From contig JAJHTX010000005.1 in NCBI GenBank assembly GCA_032164295.1, positions 1,488,001-1,552,000 of the forward strand: a stretch of DNA of 64,000 nt. Direction: 5' to 3'. Below, piece after piece: positions 57,901-64,000 of this stretch. The translations under genes were made by a program, and so were the position numbers. The notes beneath the pieces were generated by a model that made no database searches, was not told the DNA's origin, and saw nothing but the letters and a program-made list of their open reading frames with translations. Every line of letters starts with the position of its first letter. Within the stretch, counting starts at the first letter, position 1. The DNA is from Inonotus obliquus (taxonomy: Eukaryota > Basidiomycota > Agaricomycetes > Hymenochaetales > Hymenochaetaceae).

Positions 57901-58953
57901 GCACGCCGCAAAGCGGGCGCCTCCTCAGTCATCCTCTACGACGGCAACACTATCGCCACAAGAAAGATGGTGGCAGCCGCTCTAACCACAGCCACGGACT
58001 GCGAGATCATGGCGCTGGCAACTGCGCCAACCTGGACAGCGCGCCACCTCCCCACATCAGACACACCCCCGAGGGAAATACACTTCCTCTCAGACTCACT
58101 ACCGGCCCTCAACCTCCTCGAGAAATGGCAAAGCGCGCCAGGCGCGCACCGACTCCAGGAATGGAGGAAGGGAACTCAGACCCTGCTCGACGCCTTACCA
58201 ACTGTGCATATCCACTTCCACTGGTGCCCCGGCCACGCGGGCATCAGCGGCAGTGAGTTGGCAGATAGGTTGGCAAAGGAAGCGGCGAACCTCCCCCCAA
58301 CGAGCGAACTCCCCTCCACTGCCGCTCTGCTAGAGAAGGCAGTCGACAAACTCCTATCCTCCTGGAACGGCGAGATCAGCCGCTCCACAGACAACAGACC
58401 ACAGTACCTCAGCATCAACGGCCCTGCCTCGAGGAAACCCAGAAAACTACTGAAGCTCGCCCGGCGCCGAAAGGACATTGCACGCGTCGCCCAAGTACTA
58501 TGCAATGCAGGCCCGTTTGGCGGCTTCTTCAAGCGGCTCCCCAGGGAGTATCACCTACAACGCGGCATCACCATCCATTGTCGCTGGCACAACCACCCCC
58601 CATGGCCAGTACAATCCCCAGCACACATACTCGGCGGATGCGAGGTCCTGGCTAGGACGCTAAACTGGCCAGCCACCACGCGTCCGCCTGCACACTACAC
58701 CGAATGGGCCGAGGATAGAAACCTCGGACCCCTTGCGGACTGGCTGAAGGAAACCACACCTTTCTTCATCACGGAACGAGCCTCCGCCGAGGCCATAGCC
58801 TCGGCATACACGCGGATGGAAGAAGAGGGCCTGGACACTCGCGACGACCACATAGACTTAGGAATCGCACGCAACTACGCTCAAGAGGAACTGGGACCAG
58901 AGGCGGAGACGCCTCTGGAATGGGCACGGCAACTCACAAGATCAGATTCTTAA
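54955..58953 (+). CDS. LINE ORF2: endonuclease, reverse transcriptase and RNase H
   Basis: An uninterrupted frame of 1332 residues. An N-terminal APE-like endonuclease has IQEPPWYRIG and the GDFNRTRDSW motif. The reverse transcriptase (about residues 480-760) has AKVVMIRKPNKKD, RSYRPITLEETLSKIMEKM, CSALAVDIQGFFDKV, LQGSPISPILATIYA and the catalytic box AYVDDHLLV. The RNase H (about 960-1120) has LLVFTDGSVKA, CEIMAL, FLSDSLPAL and HWCPGHAGISGSELAD. Together they would nick target DNA, prime reverse transcription there and remove RNA. The frame starts on the TAATG shared with the ORF1 stop, suggesting coupled translation. No lesion is visible, so the enzyme may be active. Confidence 0.95.
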   Translation: MVWIYQWNVGRHRAAMEQLIANFDQIPINHRPLLILIQEPPWYRIGITPSLIDKEGEEVYGLPNLPGYTACLPPGAPKDRPRVATLVSKLLPSSGWTIVGPLSHGTDVLTIQIQGTNICNYYGCQPPDSRRRDNHPEAYPGETFLYSLPFNLASQTIFAGDFNRTRDSWTSLPVRLYRDRQSKKLDDFFQENALQPAFDPDTPTCREANSLIDMIWVPTTTDATQIRDSYVVEYTRLSNHALLKWSLQLDLPDAPESRPPLDESKKKDWLDIVTPATVRLLARPAEDAEELDSRVERLTKVMREAALQLCPAKPTKLKTVDWWNDHCRQALNDLRECPPSERNAKAAGLNTSIRKAKREFYEEKVSNANQYNVWNWAKVGRGIRPMPIPSLRTRDSFTRTDMEKGELFRQTYFPPTQADPPPPTNTCDNNSERRSHPFTRKEMMDAIRHTSNLSAPGLSEIGYPPLKWLLAELPNEFLSLFNDCLRLEHHPKTWRAAKVVMIRKPNKKDPFAPRSYRPITLEETLSKIMEKMIANRLQFLANTEKWLPPNQFGGRQDHAVHDAALSLTNLVETAWRRNLKCSALAVDIQGFFDKVEPTKLRETLDSLGCPTDTNAWIYSFMTKREVALSFDGITLDPQPKPDVETLQGSPISPILATIYAREALEAARRVARTEIIAYVDDHLLVTWSSDYAENCRVLAKACKLLQDRLCSRNMDIEAEKSDVIHFRRQRDTTPDGADLVVTLEDATVKPQYPMCWLGIWFDPHLNFREHTERMKAKAFSTLAAMRLIANTQRGMSPELLRRLYIACVQSILTWGSTVWYHGSRQKTIVASLQKVQDSAARWILGVYRGANSITTNFLISLPPLKFSLELLKTKAALRHYRTPHNHGLRPLPALRKKHIGNRNSVISFSFRDRVPNAQPVPAYMHAPWEEPLAFSEGRVHFHTPPTPTDSDTRQEYIQAALDLSGDTSRLLVFTDGSVKATQARRKAGASSVILYDGNTIATRKMVAAALTTATDCEIMALATAPTWTARHLPTSDTPPREIHFLSDSLPALNLLEKWQSAPGAHRLQEWRKGTQTLLDALPTVHIHFHWCPGHAGISGSELADRLAKEAANLPPTSELPSTAALLEKAVDKLLSSWNGEISRSTDNRPQYLSINGPASRKPRKLLKLARRRKDIARVAQVLCNAGPFGGFFKRLPREYHLQRGITIHCRWHNHPPWPVQSPAHILGGCEVLARTLNWPATTRPPAHYTEWAEDRNLGPLADWLKETTPFFITERASAEAIASAYTRMEEEGLDTRDDHIDLGIARNYAQEELGPEAETPLEWARQLTRSDS

Positions 58954-59346
58954 TTGTTTATGACTCAGTTATGTTTCCCTCCCCCCCGTTAATACTATTC
59001 CCCCCACACTCCTATCCTACCTGTTTCCCTTATTTTCTTACTTTCCATTTTTCCTCTAAGTCGTATGTTTATATGATTATGACCGGCCCTAAACAAACTT
59101 GACCGAAACGGGCAATTTTTAGTAAATAACTTTATTAGGCTTATCTACAGTATATACATTCAAAAATAGTTTCTGTTATTCCTTCTAATTCCCCTACCTC
59201 CCCAGCGTCGCGCCCTTTAGTCCTTTCTTTAGAGCACCATACTGCTACCTTTTTCTCTGCTTTTCTTACTTCACCACTCTTAGAGTTCACACCACCACGT
59301 AGATTTTGTCTGCCGCGCACTTGTAACTAGAATTACTGACGCGCGT

Positions 59347-59376
59347 AATAAATACATTTAAAAAAAAAAAAAAAAA
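59347..59376 (+). other. LINE polyadenylation signal and A-tail
   Basis: AATAAA at 59347-59352 is followed by a run of 17 A at 59360-59376, the template tail used in target-primed insertion. The last A may belong to the target duplication. Confidence 0.85.
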
Positions 59377-59389
59377 GTAAGATAATGTC
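59376..59389. repeat. LINE target-site duplication, 3' copy
   Basis: AGTAAGATAATGTC directly after the A-tail, identical to 53647-53660. The following TACTCATAAA continues the dioxygenase pseudogene. Confidence 0.9.
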
Positions 59390-59862
59390 TACTCATAAAA
59401 AACGTCTGAAGATTGTTAGCCTCACAGACGTACATACAGATGCGTAGTCAAGTCATCATACTTAGTTTCCCCTTCGTCCGCTTTCGGTGCGTGAACCCAA
59501 ACATGGAAATTCAGTTGGTGTATGCTGAGTCACGTACTGTACTTTTCAAAAGAGTTGTAGGAGCCATGACAGCCTTCCCTATTTCAATCTGCCTATCCGG
59601 AGAACCAATAACGTCAGTTGGTCCTCTAGATACATCTCAGTATCGATAACCAAGGCATAGAACGTGCGATGAGCGTACCTAGCAACTCAGCTTGTGCATT
59701 CCGTTTCCAATATATATCATGATAGCTCCGGACGAGCGGATTGTCATATACAAACTGCATTATGCATTATGTATTATCAATGTCCTAACTCCTAATTGCA
59801 CTTTTGAAGAGCGTCAGGTGGGACTCCGGAACAGTCATGGGTTCCAAGTTAGACGTTGACAT

Positions 59863-60426
59863 AGTAGCTTCGTAGGAGGAGAGGAAAGCAGAATTTATTC
59901 AGTGCTGTATCCAATCAGCATTGTTATTTATAAGCGCCAACTTAGACGCCTGGACTGGGATATTCCCCCAAGTGGTCACAACGCACCGCTGGTCGTCTGA
60001 TTGTCAATTGTCAATAAGATAGACGCGTCAGCTGAACAGACAACGGATCAGATCATATATACATCGGAGAGGAGCGTGGCAAGATCGCTGCGGACGAGGA
60101 CGCCTTGAAGGTATTCAATTCAACTGCAACCAATTGATGTATTCGCATTGTGGTGATAATAGGCCAAACATCGCAAGTTGATGAAGAGTTTGGTTTCGTC
60201 CAGTGCTTATTTCTTTGCTTGCCAGTGGATGATGAAGTTACGTAATAAAACACGGTGCTTGTCATCATGATCGGGTAATCCCGGCAAGGCAGATCATTCT
60301 CACGCTCACGCATCGTCCACTCTCATCTCCAGTTTCTCAAAATCTCCAGCTCACCCACCCTCTCCAACTCTTCTTACAAACTCCACTCCTTAATCTCTCC
60401 TCAAACCGACAGCAACGGGGAGAACA
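59863..60426. other. Pseudogene promoter and ATP20 5' flank
   Basis: Segments around 60060-60200 echo the promoter of the functional dioxygenase copy. From about 60310 a CT-rich leader precedes the ATP synthase subunit g start. No gene is seen. Confidence 0.5.
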
Positions 60427-61123
60427 ATGTCATCTCGTTTACTGACAACGCTGCGCTCCACGCGCTCATCGCGACCTTCAACATCTATTGGGCGACGGTT
60501 GAACTCTACCAGCAGTTCGCCTCAGCAGAAGGCGCAGGAGACGGCGCAAAAAGCGCAGGAGAAGGCACAGGAGGCTCTTGTTGCGGCTCAGAAGGGATTG
60601 GCGAAGGCGGTTGAGGCTGCGAAGAAGGCTAGTGGTGGACTTGGGGAACGAGCCGGAGGTTTATTAGGATGTGCGTATTTTATCTTATTTTTCTAGGGTG
60701 ACATGCATATGGAAAGCTGAATTAACTCCCTTTTCTTTTTCTTGTTTATGCGTATACGATTATATGCTTGTAATCTTGTGTTTGATAATTAGCGTACCGT
60801 GAACCATTGACGTACAACCTCCAAGTGACACGCGAGTTGGCGAAGCAGGTGTACGTCGCTGAGCGATTACAGCCTCCATCACTGTCCTCTTTCTCGGAGG
60901 TGTACAAAACGTTGTGGCAACGCGCGTCTAACCCTACGTATTGGCGTGAATTAGCGCGCACGGGCGAGTACAAACGCGTGGGTATCTATGCGCTGGAGGC
61001 GTATGGGATCTTCAAGGTACGTTCGTGTCATCTGTTCTTTCGTCCGTTCATGCGTTGAGAATTGACTTTCAGGTTGGAGAGATAATTGGGCGTAGGCACC
61101 TCGTCGGGTACAAATTGGACTGA
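60427..61123 (+). CDS. ATP20: Mitochondrial ATP synthase subunit g
   Basis: Three exons. The N-terminus (MSSRLLTTLRSTRSSRPSTS and more) is rich in Ser and Arg with no acids, a mitochondrial presequence. It is followed by a Gln/Ala/Lys coiled coil (QKAQETAQKAQEKAQEAL), then the conserved domain: SYREPLTYNLQVTRELAKQV, NPTYWRELARTGEYKRVGIY and ALEAYGIFKVGEIIGRRHLV. It ends YKLD at 61123. The EAYGIFKVGEIIGRR segment is the membrane helix with the GxxxG-like glycines used for ATP synthase dimerisation (family knowledge). About 165 residues. The introns (donors GTGCGT and GTACGT) keep the frame. Confidence 0.92.
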
Positions 61124-61925
61124 TATGTAGAGAAAAAAGTATCTCCGCCTCATAGAGGAGTAATCGTTATTTCTGCACTTTGTTTTGAGAGCACGTCACG
61201 ACGATGAATCCAATACGGTACCGTGATGAGCCGTAGACCATGCCTTGGAAGCTGTTGTGCGACGTAGAACTGGTTCCGTTGCGGTCTAACCATGTTTAGG
61301 ACGGTTACGCGATTATTGTTTGTGGTCCAGAGCTTGATCCAGGAAGTCTTAAGAAGAAGGTACAGGATCGTGGTCTGGACTTACTACTACGGACGTCACG
61401 TTGACGTTGGAACTGGCGGTTTCTCCCTTTCGACTCGTTCTCCCGGACTTGATGCAGCTGGTGTTGAGCTTGAGAGTGTGTTAACTCCGACGTCATCCAT
61501 CTTTTTGACCGGTGTGATACGAAAGCAGAAGTCAACGGATCCCAATGTCGAAGTAAAGGGAGAATACTGAGCTTAAGAGAATGTTTCTGTCATCGATGGA
61601 TTGAAAAGAAAGAAGCTCGTGTGGAGGGGAATAGAACGTAAATGGTGCCCTGGGAAGTGTTATCTGTTCTCCTCTCCGAATCCGAAGGGACACGAGATAG
61701 GTAAAGAATACGAAATGTACACGGATGTGGTCGGATAAATTATTGTATTATAGATAACGTACTATCAGTAGAGATTCTGACCTGTATAAGTCCTACCTTG
61801 AGCTCTATTACCCTCTGAGAAGTCCGCTCTCTCTCCCATTCTTCCCGCAAGAATCACACACGCACGCACGGATCCTCCTTTTCTCTTTTAACTGAGTACG
61901 AATTGAACCTGAGTCTATTATCAAT
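61124..61925. other. Region between ATP20 and urate oxidase
   Basis: About 800 bases; see the weak 92-codon frame listed separately. The stretch 61800-61925 is the leader of the uricase gene. Confidence 0.4.
61292..61570 (+). CDS. Possible small protein of 92 residues
   Basis: One open frame from the ATG at 61292 to a TGA, with a basic, hydrophobic N-terminus (MFRTVTRLLFVVQSLIQEVL) that might be a membrane helix or mitochondrial signal, and a polar end (NVEVKGEY). Another frame over the same DNA also stays open (61286-61390), so the true structure, if any, is unclear. No domain is recognised. Confidence 0.22.
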   Translation: MFRTVTRLLFVVQSLIQEVLRRRYRIVVWTYYYGRHVDVGTGGFSLSTRSPGLDAAGVELESVLTPTSSIFLTGVIRKQKSTDPNVEVKGEY

Positions 61926-63139
61926 ATGTCTGAATCTGCAACGGTGGGCCTTGCTGCGTCGCGATACGGAAAGGACAAGGTCCGCGTGTTCCGCATTGTC
62001 CGTGGAGATGGATGGCATGATGTTGTTGAGTATGAAGTCTGCGCGCTCGTAGAAGGGAATATCGATACCAGGTGCGGCTATACGGCTGTTAACACACGTG
62101 TGATACGGACTGATAGGTTTGTATAGCTTCACGCAGGCAGACAACAGTGTCGTCGTCGCTACCGACTCAAGTATGTAATCCATCCTCTTTAACACGTATA
62201 CGAACCACTGAGCGACATCTAAACAGTCAAGAACATTACGTATTGTACGTTTCGACGTTTTATTGTTATTTTATATGCGCATGATCACTTTTACCAGGGA
62301 TGGCAAAGACGTCGCCATTTGTGCTTGTCCCTGAGCTGTTTGGCATTCACCTCGGAGCGTTCTTGTTGGGCAGATATGGACACTTACAGCGGGCGTTTGT
62401 CACTGTACAACAACTGCGGTGGCAGCGTATCAATGTTGGTGGGAAGGAACACCCTCATTCGTTCTGGCGGGATGGAGATGAGAAGCGGGTGGTCGACGTC
62501 GAGGTGCGTCATGCTTAGCCAAATGGAGGTAATAACGGATTAAGTAATGTTTGAACATGTAGATCGACGGGACTGGAGGAAGGGATAAGATGACGGCAAA
62601 GGTGACGTCGGGGATACGTGATTTGCTCGGTAGGTCTTTCTACCTTTTATTATGAGAGCTGAAGTAATCTTTCATTAGTTTTGAAATCTACAGGATCAGC
62701 ATTCGAGAACTTCTACCGCGATGAATTCACCACTCTCGTCGAGGTCAACGACCGCATATTCTCAACTTCTGTTGATCTCAAGTATGAATTCACTCCCATT
62801 CCACTTGGTCATCACAACTCTCTCGAAAGCACACTTTCCAAGCTTAAAGAGTCTCATGCATTTGACTCGGTCGCTGCGCGTGCTCGCGAGATAACACTGA
62901 CGACGTTTGCGACGGACGAAAGCGCAAGTGTGCAAGCCACGCTGTACAAGATGGCAGATCAGATTGTGCAGGAACACAAGGAGGTGACGAGTGCTTCATA
63001 TGCGTTGCCAAATAAGCATTATGTTCCTGTGGACATGAGGTACATCGGGATTGATAACACGACGCCTGCAAAGGCGGAGGTGTTCATTCCTCTGGCGGCG
63101 CCAAGCGGGTTGATCAGTGCAACTGTAGCACGTAAATAA
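61926..63139 (+). CDS. Urate oxidase (uricase)
   Basis: Five or more exons from the ATG at 61926. Signatures: ASRYGKDKVRVFRIVR with the catalytic-dyad lysine in YGK, VVATDS before KNIT with the partner threonine, then VLVPELFGIHLGAFLLGRYG. FVTVQQLRWQRI follows, with GSAFENFYRDEFTTLVEVND, a phenylalanine/arginine region, and the last-third NKHYVPVDMRYIGIDNT. It ends AAPSGLISATVARK. The enzyme oxidises urate with O2 to 5-hydroxyisourate and is usually peroxisomal (family knowledge). This protein does not end in an SKL-type PTS1, unlike most fungal uricases. Its exon junctions near 62170-62300 are short and approximate. Confidence 0.92.
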
Positions 63140-63369
63140 AGTGACGTGTAGCGTACGTAGAATAAGAAGAAAACAAAAGGAAAATTAAGGTTTGATGCTG
63201 AATTGTTACGTCAGCTTGAATGGAGCAATTATTGCCGGAAAGGGTAGCGATGACGTACGGGTGGGAGAAAGGAGAAATAGGCAGTCACTTGAGCTACTTA
63301 CATACTGCGCTTTCTTATATCCCGACACATCTCGCCGACGCACAGACTCACTCAACAACGTTCTACACC

Positions 63370-64000
63370 ATGGCCGGCGACCACAAATGTCCTGTTTGTC
63401 AGGCAACATTCACAAGACCACAACACGTCGCTCGTCATATGCGATCCCGTAAGTAGATGTCTCTTATTCAATAACTCTCTCCGTCGCCTAGCCCCATACC
63501 ACTCCCCCCATCCACCCTCCAGTGGAGCATCCGGAGAGCATTGGCTCCCGTTCAATTAAGGAGGTCTAGTCCCCGCCGCGCTCTCATTCGACGGCAGCCC
63601 TCCGCACCGCCGCAACACTCCTCTTCATTTTCTCCATCGATTTTCCTTCTTTTTTGTCGCAAGGCGTCTCACTTACCATTGTTTCTCTCCATTCGTTTTG
63701 TCTCAGACACTGGTGATCGCCCCTACAAATGCCAGCATTGTGGAGACCAGTTTGCTCGTAGGTAAGCAGGTGGCTTAGCTGGTAACGAGGGAAGCGATGG
63801 AGCATAGAAGCTGACGATTGATCCCCTTGTTAACTGATAAAGCGATCTGCTTTCTCGACATGTAAACAAATGTCATGCCGGCGACAAGCCGCCGACAACG
63901 ACTGCCCCAACACGCAGGAAAGGCGCTTCTTCGACTCGAGCGACGACGTCAAAGCAGGCCTGCGATCAGTGTGTTATCGCGACCCTCCCTTGTGATGGCG
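63370..64000 (+). CDS. C2H2 plus Zn2Cys6 transcription factor, 3' end outside the window
   Basis: Three partial exons. The first (ATG at 63370) gives a C2H2 finger, KCPVCQATFTRPQHVARHMR. It splices to HTGDRPYKCQHCGDQFARR, a second finger with the typical linker, and then to SDLLSRHVNKCHAGDKP. A basic TRRKGASSTRATTSKQ linker leads to ACDQCVIATLPCDG, the start of a Zn2Cys6 (Gal4-type) cluster where the window stops. This C2H2-Zn2Cys6 combination is a known fungal nuclear regulator class, often with a fungal-specific TF domain further on (outside the window). Targets are unknown. Confidence 0.85.

Larger units (their letters stand above)
53661..59375 (+). mobile_element. Non-LTR retrotransposon, Tad-like LINE with RNase H
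   Basis: About 5.7 kb, bounded by a 14-bp target-site duplication and ending in a 17-A tail. It has two frames: ORF1 (zinc knuckles, broken) and ORF2 (endonuclease, reverse transcriptase, RNase H, intact). The APE-RT-RNase H order with gag-like ORF1 is that of fungal Tad-clade LINEs. Base composition is more GC-rich, with C-ending codons unlike the neighbouring genes. There is no 5' UTR, suggesting a slightly 5'-truncated copy. The clean duplication, A-tail and intact ORF2 indicate a fairly recent insertion. Confidence 0.93.
53382..59862 (-). pseudogene. Second dioxygenase copy, deleted internally and split by a LINE
   Basis: Minus strand. The 5' part (59376-59862) begins MSTSNLEPMTVPESHLTL, close to the functional copy's start. 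The 3' part (53382-53660) matches the last exon of the gene at 51543 almost base for base, but its stop is altered: after GWF the frame reads on. Between CATGGAAAT and a GTATG(T/C)TGAG segment near 59510-59530 about a quarter kilobase present in copy one is missing, removing most of the catalytic core exon (VLTPEGNPVAGAELDWW to the iron-ligand part). A 5.7 kb LINE also interrupts it. It cannot encode an active enzyme. Confidence 0.85.

Noticed and set aside
1..64000. CRISPR arrays, LTR retrotransposons or bacterial operons
   Set aside because: No spaced direct repeats, paired long terminal repeats or Shine-Dalgarno-led gene runs were seen; gene structure is eukaryotic throughout.

Overview
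This window looks like nuclear DNA of a basidiomycete fungus, most likely an agaricomycete. Almost every recognisable protein gene is split by short GT-AG introns, mostly 40-70 bases, and genes lie densely on both strands. The gene content is fungal: Mgm1, ATP synthase subunit g, Swd2, Vps71, Med22, a fungal sesquiterpene synthase, a C2H2 plus Zn2Cys6 regulator and a Tad-like LINE. I saw no rRNA, convincing tRNA or CRISPR array. All gene models are spliced by eye, so exon borders are inferences supported by reading frame and splice consensus.

Layout. 0.1-13.7 kb: monothiol glutaredoxin, two SDR paralogues (1.5-2.8 and 9.9-11.2 kb) flanking Med22, a peroxisomal SCP2 protein and a TKL-like kinase, then the Mgs1/WRNIP1 ATPase. 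13.9-24 kb: a serine-rich orphan, Mgm1/OPA1 dynamin, an HMG-box protein, Vps71/ZNHIT1, then the divergent pair Swd2/WDR82 and Rpb5. 24.3-31.7 kb: a Ydj1-type DnaJ, an Rcm1/NSUN5 methyltransferase and the branch-point binding protein. 31.7-34.5 kb holds nothing I recognise. 34.5-38.9 kb: a Yap-like bZIP factor and uracil-DNA glycosylase.

39.3-51.1 kb is isoprenoid-rich: dolichol kinase, a sesquiterpene synthase, and a gene in which cystathionine beta-lyase reads straight through, with no stop and no internal start, into mevalonate kinase. This apparent bifunctional fusion is the most unusual object in the window. 51.5-60.3 kb: an intradiol dioxygenase and its tandem, internally deleted duplicate, the latter split by a 5.7 kb LINE with 14-bp target-site duplications. 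ORF2 of the LINE is intact and ORF1 has two lesions. 60.4-64 kb: ATP synthase subunit g, urate oxidase, and the start of a zinc-finger transcription factor cut by the window end.

Most genes are unrelated housekeeping functions (transcription, splicing, DNA repair, mitochondrial dynamics, peroxisome). The notable groupings are the isoprenoid genes and the aromatic-ring dioxygenase duplication. Gene-structure oddities include a DnaJ whose start codon and HPD motif are both split by introns (with a 6-nt exon), a GC-AG intron in MGM1, and a uracil-DNA glycosylase with a presequence-like open extension that has no AUG.
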